A stretch of DNA of 35,739 bases from Cognataquiflexum rubidum (lineage in GTDB: Bacteria > Bacteroidota > Bacteroidia > Cytophagales > Cyclobacteriaceae): contig NZ_JAKZAL010000035.1 of the NCBI RefSeq assembly GCF_022538115.1, positions 1 through 35,739 of the forward strand, in the 5' to 3' direction. How positions within the stretch are numbered: the first letter of the stretch is position 1; every line of letters begins with the position of its first letter. Both the position numbers and the translations under genes were made by a program. The notes below the pieces were generated by a model. The model was not told where the DNA came from and did not search any database. It saw nothing but the letters and a program-made list of their open reading frames with translations. Shown piece after piece: positions 1-8,878 of this stretch.

Positions 1-391
1 AAATCAGGAATTTTTGAATACTTTTCTCCCGCAGATTTCGCGGATCTTCGCAGAAGGGATTGACAGGTCAGTTGTTTCTCGGGACATTTTATCGTAATGA
101 TCTGCGTCAATCTGCGTGGTCTGCGGGACTAAATCAGAGAATTGCGAAAAGTTTTCTCCCGCTGATTTCGCGGATGTTCGCAGAAGGGATGGACAGATCA
201 GTTGGTTTTCGTGGTATTTTCATCGAATTGATCTGCGTCAGTCTGCGTGGTCTGCGGGACATAATCAGGAATTTTTGAATACTTTTCTCCCGCAGATTTC
301 TCGGATCTTCGCAGAAGGGATTGACAGGTCAGTTGTTTCTCGGGACATTTTATCGTAATCATCTGCGTCAGTCTGCGTGGTCTGCGGGACC
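1..391. repeat. Three tandem copies of a ~130-bp non-coding repeat
   Basis: Copies begin near 1, 131 and 261. Each has the same layout: CCCGCAGATTTCGCGGAT, then TTCGCAGAAGGGAT, and at the end ATCTGCGTCA and TCTGCGTGGTCTGCGGGA. The left CCCGCAGA and right TCTGCGGG ends are reverse complements, so each unit could fold. Copies 1 and 3 are almost identical, while copy 2 is more diverged. Short open frames cross the region but share no consistent frame or start, so I do not call genes. The array may continue left of the window. Confidence 0.85.
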
Positions 392-451
392 AACATTTAA
401 ATTCCAGTTTAAAGTGGTGAGTGTAGTTGAAAAATTGATGCAGTATTAAGA

Positions 452-1636
452 TTAAAATAACCTACAATAAAACAACCCAAACCTTTCTCCAACTCTTGTC
501 CCGATCAGGAATTCCTTTCCACCGTCTTGGAGCTTGTATTTTTTCTTGAGATCGTCAGAAGATAAAGCGTAATTTCTGGTAATGACATTGACTTTTCCCC
601 CAGGGAACAGTTGCTTCAGCTCTTTTTTTGGGTTACTGATTTCTTGGATTACCTCGAATATCCTTCCGGGAATTCCCTGAGTCAAGTCCTCACAGGTATA
701 TAGATGGGAATTGGGATGGAGTTTTTTCAGTCCAAACCTTTTTCCAAAGCTCCTGAATGCCCCAGCTTTCAACACCGAAGCATAGGGCTCTATCAGGTAT
801 TTACCTACCTCACCTAATATGCTCTCGCTGGATTCTTCCTCTTCGTAAGTAAAGGAAAACCCCTTTGGACCATCCGTCTGCAAATCGACCGCTTGGATAA
901 TTCTTTCCCCAGTTGGTATCCCTTTTTCCCAAAGGAGCAAAACTTCCTTCACTTCATTTTTGACGGAAATAACCCATATTTTCTGGATCTCCGGGATTTC
1001 ATGCAAGGCCTGCTTGATATCCAACATCGGGGAGGCTTTGATCAGAATGGCATTGGACTTCGATTGGAGCAAATCCCAGTTGCTGACAATATCCGGCTCG
1101 CAATCTGCCAACTTGTACAGCTTTTGATTGTGTTCTCCCCTCCTTGCAGGATCGACATAGGTCAGGTCAAAGATTTCATCTGATTTGGAAAAGTATGCCA
1201 ATGAATCACCTTCCACGATCTCAAATTTTCCGGGTTTGAGCAGGTCAAAATTGTGCCGAACAATTTCTGCCAATTCTCCATTCCTCTCACAGTAAATGGC
1301 ATTTTGGAAGTTTTCTGAAAGGAAAAAAGTATCTACACCAAATCCTCCGGTCAGGTCAATCATGGTTTTCCCATTGACTAAAGCAGATTTAAATCTGGCG
1401 GTTTCTTCCGAAGAAGCTTGCTCCAATGAAAGGCTGACTGGAAAGAGAATTTCTTGATTGGCAGTCCATGAAGGGAGTTTGTGTTTGGCTTTTTGGCGGG
1501 ATTGGATCTGCTGCACAGCCGCTTTGAGGTCAAAATCGGTTTTTCCCGAATAGGCAAAAAGCAATTGTGCAGGATCCTCCGATTGGTGGTCCTGCACAAA
1601 TTTTTTCAATGCTGCTGTATAAATTGAAATTGCCAT
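452..1636 (-). CDS. THUMP-like class I SAM-dependent methyltransferase
   Basis: The product is about 394 aa with a Rossmann methyltransferase core. The SAM-binding motif I, DLTGGFGVDT, lies near residue 94, and a YVDPARR catalytic-type motif follows about 80 residues later. The C-terminal part (YASVLKAGAFRSFGKRFGL) matches the THUMP-like tail of a conserved Bacteroidota family thought to modify RNA; the substrate is not visible in the sequence. I prefer the ATG at 1636 (MAISIYTAAL) because the family starts close to this helix. An in-frame ATG at 1672 would add 12 residues. It lies 125 bp downstream of asd on the same strand and may be co-transcribed with it. Nothing looks truncated. Confidence 0.8.
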   Translation of the reverse strand: MAISIYTAALKKFVQDHQSEDPAQLLFAYSGKTDFDLKAAVQQIQSRQKAKHKLPSWTANQEILFPVSLSLEQASSEETARFKSALVNGKTMIDLTGGFGVDTFFLSENFQNAIYCERNGELAEIVRHNFDLLKPGKFEIVEGDSLAYFSKSDEIFDLTYVDPARRGEHNQKLYKLADCEPDIVSNWDLLQSKSNAILIKASPMLDIKQALHEIPEIQKIWVISVKNEVKEVLLLWEKGIPTGERIIQAVDLQTDGPKGFSFTYEEEESSESILGEVGKYLIEPYASVLKAGAFRSFGKRFGLKKLHPNSHLYTCEDLTQGIPGRIFEVIQEISNPKKELKQLFPGGKVNVITRNYALSSDDLKKKYKLQDGGKEFLIGTRVGERFGLFYCRLF

Positions 1637-1797
1637 GGCCTGACAAAAATGTGGAATATATCCGGGCTTCAAAAGCGGAGGATAATTATACCTACATGCT
1701 GGACTGAAAAATCGGACAAATTCACGATTGAAGATCGAATTTTGGATTTAAGTACAATCCACACCCGTCATCCGTCATCGGTCCCAAATTTCCCCAC

Positions 1798-2787
1798 TCA
1801 CGCCATGCTGTGTTCCATCAGGTATTCCGCAATCTGAACCGCATTGGTAGCAGCACCTTTTCTCAGGTTATCCGCCACGATCCACATGTTCAAAGTATTT
1901 GCTTGGGATTCGTCTCTTCTCAGCCTGCCTACAAATACCTCATCTCTCTTGTGTGCCGTCAAGGGCATTGGGTAGATGTTGTTGGCAGGATCGTCCTGTA
2001 CGATAACGCCAGGCGTATTGGAAAGGATTGCCCTCACCTCATTCAAATCAAAGTCTTTGTGGAATTCCACGTTTACCGCTTCTGAATGTCCGCCCATGGT
2101 AGGAACCCTGACCGTGGTAGCAGTCACTTGGATACTGTTGTCGTTGAAAATTTTCTTGGTCTCATTGATCATCTTCATCTCCTCTTTGGTATACCCATTT
2201 GGTTGGAAGACATCGATATGAGGCAATACATTCAGGTCAATTTTATGGGGATAGACCATTTCTGCAGGAACACCCGCACGCTCAGCCATCATTTGGTCCA
2301 CAGCGGCTTTGCCTGTTCCGGTCACAGATTGGTAAGTGGATACCACGATTCTTTTGATACCATATTTCAGTCTCAATGGATTCAAAGCCAACACCATCTG
2401 GATCGTAGAACAGTTTGGATTCGCGATGATGCGGTCGTCAATTCTCAGGTCTTTGGCGTTGATTTCAGGAACCACGAGTTTTTTGCTTGGGTCCATTCTC
2501 CAAGCGGAAGAATTGTCAATGACGATCGTCCCTACTTCGGCGAATTGCGGCGCCCATTCCAGGGAAGTACTTCCACCGGCCGAAAAGATAGCAACGTCCG
2601 GCTTCTCAGAAACAGCCTGTTTCAATCCAATTACCGTGTATTCCTTACCCTTGAAAGTCATCTTTTTACCTGCAGACCTTTCGCTTGCAACAAGGAGTAA
2701 TTCATCAAATGGAAATTGGTGCTCTTCCAGCACCTCGAGGATTTCTGAGCCTACCAATCCGGTAGCTCCTACAACGGCTAGTTTCAT
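1798..2787 (-). CDS. asd: Aspartate-semialdehyde dehydrogenase
   Basis: This 329-aa enzyme reduces aspartyl phosphate to aspartate semialdehyde with NADPH, the branch point to lysine/diaminopimelate, threonine and methionine. The N-terminus (MKLAVVGATGLVGSEILEVL) is the NADP-binding Rossmann fold. The active-site cysteine sits in NPNCSTIQ, followed by SVTGTGKAA and the conserved GGHSEAVNVEF segment. Length is normal for the family. The open frame runs 16 codons further upstream, but the ATG at 2787 begins exactly at the family N-terminus, and a TAnnTTTG promoter box lies 35 bp upstream, inside that extension. It is cytoplasmic and complete. Confidence 0.96.
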   Translation of the reverse strand: MKLAVVGATGLVGSEILEVLEEHQFPFDELLLVASERSAGKKMTFKGKEYTVIGLKQAVSEKPDVAIFSAGGSTSLEWAPQFAEVGTIVIDNSSAWRMDPSKKLVVPEINAKDLRIDDRIIANPNCSTIQMVLALNPLRLKYGIKRIVVSTYQSVTGTGKAAVDQMMAERAGVPAEMVYPHKIDLNVLPHIDVFQPNGYTKEEMKMINETKKIFNDNSIQVTATTVRVPTMGGHSEAVNVEFHKDFDLNEVRAILSNTPGVIVQDDPANNIYPMPLTAHKRDEVFVGRLRRDESQANTLNMWIVADNLRKGAATNAVQIAEYLMEHSMA

Positions 2788-2821
2788 TTTGTTTTTGGAT
2801 TGTTTTTTTAAAATTGAACCG

Positions 2822-2829
2822 CAAAGGTA
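2822..2829 (-). promoter_or_regulatory. Candidate -7 box (TACCTTTG) of asd
   Basis: On the minus strand the sequence reads TACCTTTG, matching the Bacteroidota -7 consensus TAnnTTTG, 35 bp before the asd ATG. No TTG lies at the ideal 19-bp distance upstream, so only half the promoter is well supported. Confidence 0.5.
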
Positions 2830-2924
2830 AGCCAAGAATTCTCAATAATGATAGCAAGTCGATAGATAATTGCTTTATTTTCAATAATTCAGCTGATTTT
2901 TTGTCGGATTGAAATTTATACAAC

Positions 2925-2973
2925 TTAAACGTTTAAAATCGGATTGACTAAAACCTGTTCTTTAATTTTAGTC
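2925..2973. promoter_or_regulatory. Palindrome and inverted repeat before the lamin-tail gene
   Basis: A perfect 12-bp palindrome, TTAAACGTTTAA, is at 2925-2936. It is followed by an 8-bp inverted repeat, GACTAAAA (2946-2953) and TTTTAGTC (2966-2973), ending two bases before the ATG. These could be an operator or an mRNA leader hairpin. Function is inferred only from position. Confidence 0.25.
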
Positions 2974-2975
2974 AT

Positions 2976-5900
2976 ATGGAATCCCGGTTTTTTGTCAAAG
3001 TCTTTTTTATAACCTTTCTCTTTCAGGGAATGTTCGGATCGGGAAAGGTATTTTCCCAGGTACAGGATTTCGAAGCAAACTTCCAAATTGTCAACCACCC
3101 TGCGGAATTTCTGGAAAATTGGTCTGCCAATGAGGTAAGGAGTACTGCTGCAAGGGTTTTTCAGGCATCAGGGGAAGGACTGATTGGCTCAAAGGCCTTG
3201 GCCGTGCAACCCATCAGTTCCTTTAATGGGATCATTTATTTGAAAACAGAAACGGCAGGGACGTTCGAACCGAAAATCGCCTTCTTCGCAAAATCAAAGC
3301 AAAACGGAACCGGTACGAGGCCGGCGATAGTAGAAATTTCATTCGCAAAAACGATGTCAGATGCTTTTCAAAATCTGACAGCGGTAGGAAGCAGCCAAAC
3401 TTTCTCCAACCAGAACAATGAATACCAACTTTTTGAAATTTCTATCCCGGAAGCATACCATGATTTGTCTGAGCTTGTGGTTAAGATGGAGGTCAAATAT
3501 GGACCGGGAACAGGTTCAGCGGCACGGTTCTTTATGGATGATTTCGGGATTTTTGATGGGGAGGAAATGATCGATCCTGTCCAGATCAAAAGTGCCAAGC
3601 TGTTGACACCCTATTCGGTGGAGGTGATTATGGACAGGGAAATAACGGCGGTGACCAAGGAACAGGCTTCGATCACCAATTTTCCTGTGGAGGAAGTTTT
3701 GTTTTACACAGATTCCTCTTTTGTGGTTTATTCCAATTCCATTATCGAGAGTGAAAACGTCTCCGTCATTTTAGAAAATATCCAGGAAAAAAACGGACGG
3801 ATTACCGAGGTGATTGAATTTGAATTTGGTAATTCTACCATCAAAATTGGGGATGTCCAGGTGGAAAAGTCAGACCAAATCAAAGTCAGCTTCAGCCAAT
3901 TTTACCTTCCTGCTTCCGTCAGCCAAACATCCCATTTTCTGATCAATGGCAAAAATCCGCTCAATGTTGAGTTGTTGCCAAACGGATTCGAAGTCGTTCT
4001 GAAGCTTCCGGAAGAACTGCCTTTGGACAAAAATTTTCAAATCTCGGTTTCCAATATTCAGAACCAAATAGGAAAAGCCAACCCTGAACCTGACCAAGTC
4101 AACTTCTTTTACACGGATTTTGTAAAGGAAATTGTTCTGATCGATAACCTGACCCTCCATATCGAACATCGCGTTTCCTTAGACCAAAAGGCCCTGAGTT
4201 TTGAACTCGAAGAAAAGCCCGAGTTCGGATTTGAGATCAGTTTTCCCAAATCCGAGGTAATCGAATTGAAAAGCAATCAGCCTTTTGAGGAAAGTCTGAC
4301 TTACAGGTTGAACCTTCCTCCAAGGACAACGGATAGAGGATATCCCATTTCCGGTTCTTCCAGGGATTTTGTGTGGGACATTTCACCGCCGGTTTTGGTG
4401 AATGTTATTCCTTTGACTTCTGATAAAATAATAGCGGTTTTCTCAGAGCCTTTGGATCTGGTTTTTGCTTCAATTCTTTCGAATTTTTCCATATTGGATC
4501 AAAGTGCCCGTTCTGTGGTTTTACAACAAAATGGCACACAGGCTTTATTGGAATGGGATTTTGATTTTGAATCAGAAAAAGAGTATGTCCTAAAAGTGGA
4601 GAATTTGGCAGATTTGAATGGCAACTTTTTAAGCAGTCAATCCTTTCCTTTTCTTTTTGTATCCCCACCCAAGCTCAATTTCAAAGACCTTGTGGTCAAT
4701 GAAACCATGCCGGCACCGCGCTCAGGGAATACGCTCCCAAATGTGGAATATGTCGAAATTTTCAATCCGGGCGATCGCGCTATCTACTTGGGAGGATTTC
4801 AGTTGGCCAATTCCAAGCGGAAAACCACCCTTCCCTCTTTCCTTTTGGAACCGAATCAATATTTAATCCTGGTTCCAAGAACTTCAGCCCCATTGTTTGC
4901 TAACTATGGTTCAGTACTTGGTTTGGCCAATTGGCCGACATTGCTCAATTCCGGAGATCAGGTGAAAATCCTCGATCCTGAAAACCGGGTCATCGACAGC
5001 TTGGCATATACCACGGCGACTTTTGGGGGAAGTACTTTTGCACAGGGTGGCTACAGCCTGGAAATCGTGAATCCGTATTTGGATTGCAATATTGCCACCA
5101 ACCTCAAGCCTTCCTCAGATCCCAAAAGAGGGACACCCGGAAAACAAAATTCTGTTTTCGAAGAAATCCCTGATTTAATTCCGCTTCAATTTCTCAAATC
5201 AACAATTGTTGGAGAAAAGACTGTTTTCCTGGTTTTTTCCAAAATCCTGAACCAAAATACGAATCAGACATCTTTTGCATTCCAACCTTCGATTCCCATC
5301 CAAAGCATCAAAATCGGAAGTAACCCAAATGAATTGGTTCTGGAGTTTGAGGAAAAAATACAGGAAGGAATTTACTATGAATCCGGGATTTCCAATCTGC
5401 GGGATTGTACCGGAAACTTGTTTAAATCAGACCAAAAGGTATTTTTTGTCATTCCTTCACCCGCACAGAAAGGAGACTTGGTGCTGAATGAAGTGCTTTT
5501 TAATCCCCGAACAGGTGCGCCAAAGTTTGTAGAAGTCTACAACGCCTCCCAAAAATTCATCAACCTGAAGGATTGGAAATTGGCAAATCTTGACGATGAA
5601 AATCTTCCTGCAAACAGGCGGGTGTTGTTCAGTGAGGAATATGTAATCCCGCCAAGTTCTTTTTTGGTGTTTACAACCGACTCGGAAAAGCTCAAACAGG
5701 AATACCCAAAAAGCAAAGAAGGAAGGTTTGTGGAGTTTTCTTCCATTCCTAGTTACCCCATTTCCTCCGGCAATGTGGTTTTGTTAAATCCTGATGAAAC
5801 CATTACAGAAATCCTAGGCTACACCGAGAAAATGCACCACAGGCTTCTGAAAGAGACCAAGGGAATTTCATTGGAAAGACTTTCACCCTTCCAGCCAACC

Positions 5901-6308
5901 GATGATCCGAACAATTGGCATTCTGCGTCTTCGACCGAAGGTTTTGCAACGCCGGGATACCAAAATTCCAATGTTTTTGAAGGAAACGGGCAGATAGGTA
6001 TCGAGGTCGACCCAAAAGTATTTGTGCCGGATGCACCCGGCACCCAACCTTACACCACCATCAGTTACAAATCTGATCAGGCAGGGAAACTTGCCACCAT
6101 CAGGATTTATGGGATCGACGGCACATTGATCAGGGAATTATGCCAAAACGCGGTATGGGGCAATGAAGGGTTTTACCTTTGGGACGGGACAAATACCAAC
6201 GGGGCCAAAGTCAGACCCGGAATTTATATCATTTGGGTAGAAATCTTTGATTTACAAGGGAAGGTAGACCAAATAAAAAAAACCGTGGTGGTGGGCACAA
6301 AATTTTGA
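2976..6308 (+). CDS. Secreted lamin-tail-domain protein with FlgD-like C-terminus
   Basis: This 1110-aa protein starts with a hydrophobic signal peptide (about residues 7-28). A beta-rich region of roughly 30-195 resembles a carbohydrate-binding or anchor fold, and Ig-like repeats containing DREI/SEPLD-type segments follow. Two lamin-tail domains are visible, at about 566-690 (VNETMPAPRSG, EYVEIFNPGD) and 832-960 (LNEVLFNPRTG, KFVEVYNAS). The last ~85 residues are a FlgD-like Ig fold (ATIRIYGIDGTLIREL, GTNTNGAKVRPGIYIIWV) common at the end of secreted Bacteroidota proteins. It is probably exported to the envelope or surface. No catalytic motif is evident. It diverges from asd across 188 bp. 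Confidence 0.8.
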   Translation: MESRFFVKVFFITFLFQGMFGSGKVFSQVQDFEANFQIVNHPAEFLENWSANEVRSTAARVFQASGEGLIGSKALAVQPISSFNGIIYLKTETAGTFEPKIAFFAKSKQNGTGTRPAIVEISFAKTMSDAFQNLTAVGSSQTFSNQNNEYQLFEISIPEAYHDLSELVVKMEVKYGPGTGSAARFFMDDFGIFDGEEMIDPVQIKSAKLLTPYSVEVIMDREITAVTKEQASITNFPVEEVLFYTDSSFVVYSNSIIESENVSVILENIQEKNGRITEVIEFEFGNSTIKIGDVQVEKSDQIKVSFSQFYLPASVSQTSHFLINGKNPLNVELLPNGFEVVLKLPEELPLDKNFQISVSNIQNQIGKANPEPDQVNFFYTDFVKEIVLIDNLTLHIEHRVSLDQKALSFELEEKPEFGFEISFPKSEVIELKSNQPFEESLTYRLNLPPRTTDRGYPISGSSRDFVWDISPPVLVNVIPLTSDKIIAVFSEPLDLVFASILSNFSILDQSARSVVLQQNGTQALLEWDFDFESEKEYVLKVENLADLNGNFLSSQSFPFLFVSPPKLNFKDLVVNETMPAPRSGNTLPNVEYVEIFNPGDRAIYLGGFQLANSKRKTTLPSFLLEPNQYLILVPRTSAPLFANYGSVLGLANWPTLLNSGDQVKILDPENRVIDSLAYTTATFGGSTFAQGGYSLEIVNPYLDCNIATNLKPSSDPKRGTPGKQNSVFEEIPDLIPLQFLKSTIVGEKTVFLVFSKILNQNTNQTSFAFQPSIPIQSIKIGSNPNELVLEFEEKIQEGIYYESGISNLRDCTGNLFKSDQKVFFVIPSPAQKGDLVLNEVLFNPRTGAPKFVEVYNASQKFINLKDWKLANLDDENLPANRRVLFSEEYVIPPSSFLVFTTDSEKLKQEYPKSKEGRFVEFSSIPSYPISSGNVVLLNPDETITEILGYTEKMHHRLLKETKGISLERLSPFQPTDDPNNWHSASSTEGFATPGYQNSNVFEGNGQIGIEVDPKVFVPDAPGTQPYTTISYKSDQAGKLATIRIYGIDGTLIRELCQNAVWGNEGFYLWDGTNTNGAKVRPGIYIIWVEIFDLQGKVDQIKKTVVVGTKF

Positions 6309-6372
6309 AAATGTGGTGATAAGTTGCACAAAATCTGTAATTTAGAAGGCACCTTCAAAAATTCCTCCCCCT

Positions 6373-6528
6373 ATGAAACCTGATTTAATTACCCAAACCC
6401 TGAAAACCTATTTTGTCCAAAAAGGGAAAAGCCTTCAGACAATCCAGCGTTACCTCAATATCAAATACCGACTTTATCTGGATGAAAAATTATTGGAGAA
6501 AAGATTACAAATTCTCCTTGATCAATAA
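6373..6528 (+). CDS. Small hypothetical protein (51 aa)
   Basis: A short ATG-to-TAA frame lies 64 bp after the lamin-tail gene. The product is basic and helical (SLQTIQRYLNIKYRLYLDEK), which could be a small helix-turn-helix or SAM-like bundle, but I do not recognise a family. Its stop codon sits inside a 10-bp inverted repeat that looks like a terminator, which supports it being the end of a transcription unit. It could also be the remnant of a longer gene. Confidence 0.4.
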   Translation: MKPDLITQTLKTYFVQKGKSLQTIQRYLNIKYRLYLDEKLLEKRLQILLDQ

Positions 6529-6555
6529 AAAACCGTTGAGAAACAGTTTTTTATT
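6524..6555 (+). terminator. Terminator-like A/T-rich hairpin
   Basis: AATAAAAAAC (6524-6533) and GTTTTTTATT (6546-6555) are perfect reverse complements around a 12-base loop, with a T-rich 3' arm and more Ts after it. It lies between the 51-aa ORF and the TraR/DksA gene. The stem is weak in G/C, so confidence is moderate. Confidence 0.45.
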
Positions 6556-6640
6556 TTTGATTTCAATTTGGTAAGTGTATTTTGGTGGACTTTTCAGTCA
6601 CCTGTTAATGATTGGAATCAACCCTATTAATGGAAAAGTT

Positions 6641-7024
6641 ATGAATCAAGAAGGAAAGACCGCATATTCTCCTGAGGAATTAAAGGAATTTGAAGATATT
6701 ATTTTGAAAAAGATCGGTGTTGCCAAAGAAGAATTGTTAATCTTAAAGGAAACATTGAGCAAAAAGAATGACAGCGGAACTGATTTTACAGCGTCAACAT
6801 CCAAACTTCTTGAAGACGGGGCAGATACTTTGGAAAGGGAGAGTATGAGCCAACTTGCAGCAAGGCAACAAAAGTTCATCATCAACCTCGAAAATGCCCT
6901 CGTACGTATCAAAAACGGAACTTATGGTGTGTGTGTGGATACAGGAAAATTGATTTCCAAAGAACGTCTCCGTGCTGTACCACATACGATGCATTCCATT
7001 GAGGCAAAGCTTGCCAAGAAATAA
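6641..7024 (+). CDS. TraR/DksA-family transcription regulator
   Basis: This 127-aa protein has an N-terminal coiled-coil (YSPEELKEFEDIILKKIG onward) and a C-terminal DksA-type finger region (RIKNGTYGVCVDTGKLISKERLRAVP). DksA-family proteins bind RNA polymerase through the secondary channel and tune initiation. Only one of the usual four zinc cysteines remains (GVCVDTGKLI), as seen in many Bacteroidota homologues, so zinc binding is unlikely. The ATG at 6641 matches the usual family start; an in-frame GTG at 6575 would add 22 atypical residues. The stop directly abuts the GTG of scpB. Confidence 0.85.
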   Translation: MNQEGKTAYSPEELKEFEDIILKKIGVAKEELLILKETLSKKNDSGTDFTASTSKLLEDGADTLERESMSQLAARQQKFIINLENALVRIKNGTYGVCVDTGKLISKERLRAVPHTMHSIEAKLAKK

Positions 7025-7585
7025 GTGGACTTTTTACCAAGGCATATTGAAGCATTGATTTTCTGCTCACCTTCGCCGTTGGGCGTCGAAGAAATCCAAA
7101 AATGCCTGTCCGAGATGTTTGAATCAGAAGTGCCACTTGCCCATATTTTAGAGGCGATTGATGCTTTGCAATCAAAATATAAGCATGAGGAATTTTCCTT
7201 TGCTTTGGAAAACTTTGCCGGAGGGTATCAGTTTTTGACCAAGCCTGCCTATCAGGCCAGCATATCTATTCTCCTTAAGCAACAATCCCACAAGCGGCTG
7301 TCCACAGCCCAATTGGAAACATTGTCCATCATAGCCTACAAACAGCCCGTGACCAAGACTGAAATCGAGCACATCCGTGGGGTGAATTGTGATTATTCCA
7401 TCCAAAAGCTGCTTGAGAAAGAACTTGTCACCATCAAAGGAAAGTCAGACAGTGTCGGCAGACCGCTGCTGTATGGAACAAGCGAAAAGTTTATGGAATA
7501 TTTTGGGATCAATTCATTGGTTGATTTGCCCCAACCAAAGGATTTTTCTCAGGAAGAAAATCAGATCGGGGAAGAAAAAGCTTAA
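7025..7585 (+). CDS. scpB: Segregation and condensation protein B
   Basis: This 186-aa protein is the winged-helix kleisin partner of the SMC-ScpA complex that organises and segregates the chromosome. The N-terminus (LPRHIEALIFCSPSPLGVEEIQKCL) and the central TAQLETLSIIAYKQPVTKTEIEHIRGVN signature are diagnostic. It starts with GTG immediately after the stop of the TraR/DksA gene, implying translational coupling. Its stop overlaps the stop of the convergent SprT-like gene in a shared TTAA (7582-7585). Length is normal for the family. Confidence 0.93.
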   Translation: MDFLPRHIEALIFCSPSPLGVEEIQKCLSEMFESEVPLAHILEAIDALQSKYKHEEFSFALENFAGGYQFLTKPAYQASISILLKQQSHKRLSTAQLETLSIIAYKQPVTKTEIEHIRGVNCDYSIQKLLEKELVTIKGKSDSVGRPLLYGTSEKFMEYFGINSLVDLPQPKDFSQEENQIGEEKA

Positions 7586-8208
7586 TTCTTGTCGATTTTT
7601 TTCACCTCAGCATGGGCTGAAATCAGGTATTTTCTTCCCGTGTCGACCTCTTGGCAAAGTACACGAGTCCTCCTAATAGCTTCTTTTTTGAATGCCCTTC
7701 CTTTCAATTCAAAAATTTCGCCCGGAATCAAATCCACCAACAGAGCAACGCCATCCGTTTTTTGGCCATCGTATTTTTTAACCGCTTTACTCAAAAAAAG
7801 GTCAGAACCGGAGCTTGCTTTGGGATTGATAAAATGCCTTTTGAGAGGAATCAAAACATCTTTTGGGAAAACCTGATCGCTGAGCAAAGGCGTCATCAGG
7901 TTTCTGAATGCAATCTTCCATTCAGGCCCATGTGGTTTGATATTCAAACCATATTTTTCAAAGGCCCGAAAATGGGCCACTTCATGGACATAAGTAATTA
8001 AAAACTGGTAAGGGTTCAGGTCATGGTTAATCGTGATGGTCTGGATCTTTTGGTCCCTGCGGTACCTGAAATCACCCAATTTGGTCTGCCTCGTCCGGGT
8101 GATGTAAAAATTAAAAGGCAATTCCTTCCATAAATTCCAACAATATTCCGCAGCAGGAAGTGGCACATGTTTTTGAAATGCTTTTAAAAACGCCTGATCC
8201 TTATCCAT
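7582..8208 (-). CDS. SprT-like zinc metalloprotease-domain protein
   Basis: This 208-aa cytoplasmic protein has the zincin motif HEVAHF and then HGPEWKIAFRNL, which supplies the third ligand region, as in SprT/Spartan-like proteins. In eukaryotes such folds cleave DNA-protein crosslinks; the bacterial role is not established. The C-terminus (LVDLIPGEIFELKGRAFKKEAIRRTRVLCQEV) matches the beta-rich tail of the Bacteroidota SprT-like family. I start it at the ATG at 8208 (MDKDQAFLKAF). An in-frame ATG at 8226 adds six residues. It is convergent with scpB. Confidence 0.85.
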   Translation of the reverse strand: MDKDQAFLKAFQKHVPLPAAEYCWNLWKELPFNFYITRTRQTKLGDFRYRRDQKIQTITINHDLNPYQFLITYVHEVAHFRAFEKYGLNIKPHGPEWKIAFRNLMTPLLSDQVFPKDVLIPLKRHFINPKASSGSDLFLSKAVKKYDGQKTDGVALLVDLIPGEIFELKGRAFKKEAIRRTRVLCQEVDTGRKYLISAHAEVKKIDKN

Positions 8209-8230
8209 GCCATGAATATAAAACAAAGCA

Positions 8231-8261
8231 AAAAAAAAGTCCTACATTTCTGTAGGACTTT
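8231..8261 (-). terminator. Rho-independent terminator of the small lipoprotein gene
   Basis: AAAGTCCTACA (8236-8246) pairs perfectly with TGTAGGACTTT (8251-8261). Read on the minus strand, the hairpin has a GAAA loop and is followed by a run of eight Ts. It lies just after the lipoprotein stop and before the SprT-like gene. Confidence 0.85.
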
Positions 8262-8279
8262 CTTAAGAGTGAGAAGAAA

Positions 8280-8495
8280 TTAACCTTCAACAACTTCTTT
8301 AACTTCTTCAGTAGCACCTTCAACTGCACCTTCTACTTCTTCAGTAGCTTCTTCAACTGTCTCTTCAACAGCTTCTTCAGTCTCTTCGATGACAACTTCT
8401 ACTTCTTCAGTAGCTTCTTCTGTAACTTCTTTGTTTCCGCAAGAAGCAGTGAATAATAAACCTGCTACAGCGAACATTGCAAATACCTTTTTCAT
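8280..8495 (-). CDS. Small acidic lipoprotein
   Basis: This 71-aa protein has a signal peptide with a lipobox (LLFTASC), so Cys19 or so should be lipidated and the product membrane-anchored. The mature part is almost only Glu, Val, Ala and Thr in short repeats (EEATEEVE), giving a highly acidic, probably helical tail. At the DNA level this is a degenerate repeat of CTTCTTCAGTAGC-like units. A near-perfect TTG-N19-TACCTTTG promoter lies upstream and a strong terminator follows, so it is a monocistronic, probably well-expressed gene. Function is unknown. Confidence 0.8.
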   Translation of the reverse strand: MKKVFAMFAVAGLLFTASCGNKEVTEEATEEVEVVIEETEEAVEETVEEATEEVEGAVEGATEEVKEVVEG

Positions 8496-8526
8496 AATTT
8501 TTTGTCTGGATTTTTAAATCAGCATG

Positions 8527-8556
8527 CAAAGGTAATACCATTTATCATATAATCAA
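8527..8556 (-). promoter_or_regulatory. Bacteroidota-type promoter of the lipoprotein gene
   Basis: On the minus strand TTG (8556-8554), a 19-bp spacer and TACCTTTG (8534-8527) match the consensus TTG-N19-TAnnTTTG exactly. It lies 31 bp before the ATG. Confidence 0.75.
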
Positions 8557-8744
8557 GCGCTTCATCAAAAATTATTTTTAAATGTTTGTACGCTTCGATG
8601 GCAGTAAAGTAGAAGTAAATATAATTCTTGGCCTGAGGCTGAAATTTACGGTACATCCCTGCTCAACCAATGATGAATTTGTCGTAACCGTCACTCTGAG
8701 TTTTCCACTTAAACAGAAATGTACAGAAAGGAACTGAGATATAT

Positions 8745-8765
8745 GAAAAACCCCCAGCGGGGGTT
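8745..8765 (-). terminator. Terminator-like hairpin
   Basis: On the minus strand ACCCCC-GCT-GGGGGT is followed by TTTTTC. It could end era-der transcripts, but it lies about 570 bp past the der stop and within a repeat-rich stretch. Confidence 0.4.
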
Positions 8766-8782
8766 GAACCAATAATAACTTG

Positions 8783-8878
8783 TCCGCCGGGGCGGAGCCC
8801 CGGGTTGCAACCCGGGGTTCAAGGCTCCTTACCAATGACGTGAAAATCCGAGTCGTCACTCTGATCCGCCGCGGCGGA
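8783..8878. repeat. Cluster of G/C-rich palindromes
   Basis: Three elements are packed together. TCCGCCGGGGCGGA (8783-8796) is one mismatch from the palindrome TCCGCCGCGGCGGA. CCCCGGGTTGCAACCCGGGG (8798-8817) is a perfect 20-bp palindrome. A perfect TCCGCCGCGGCGGA lies at 8865-8878. The minus-strand open frame across 8578-8982 is built from this repeat material and I do not call it a gene. Confidence 0.8.

Noticed and set aside
60-358. Short plus-strand frames in the tandem repeat
   Set aside because: They share no consistent frame or start between repeat copies, so they are chance frames.
1-391. Possible CRISPR array
   Set aside because: The units are ~130 bp and nearly identical throughout, with no short repeat alternating with unique spacers, and no cas genes are nearby.
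2086-2700. 204-aa plus-strand frame opposite asd
   Set aside because: It lies wholly antisense to the well-supported asd gene and has no family features.
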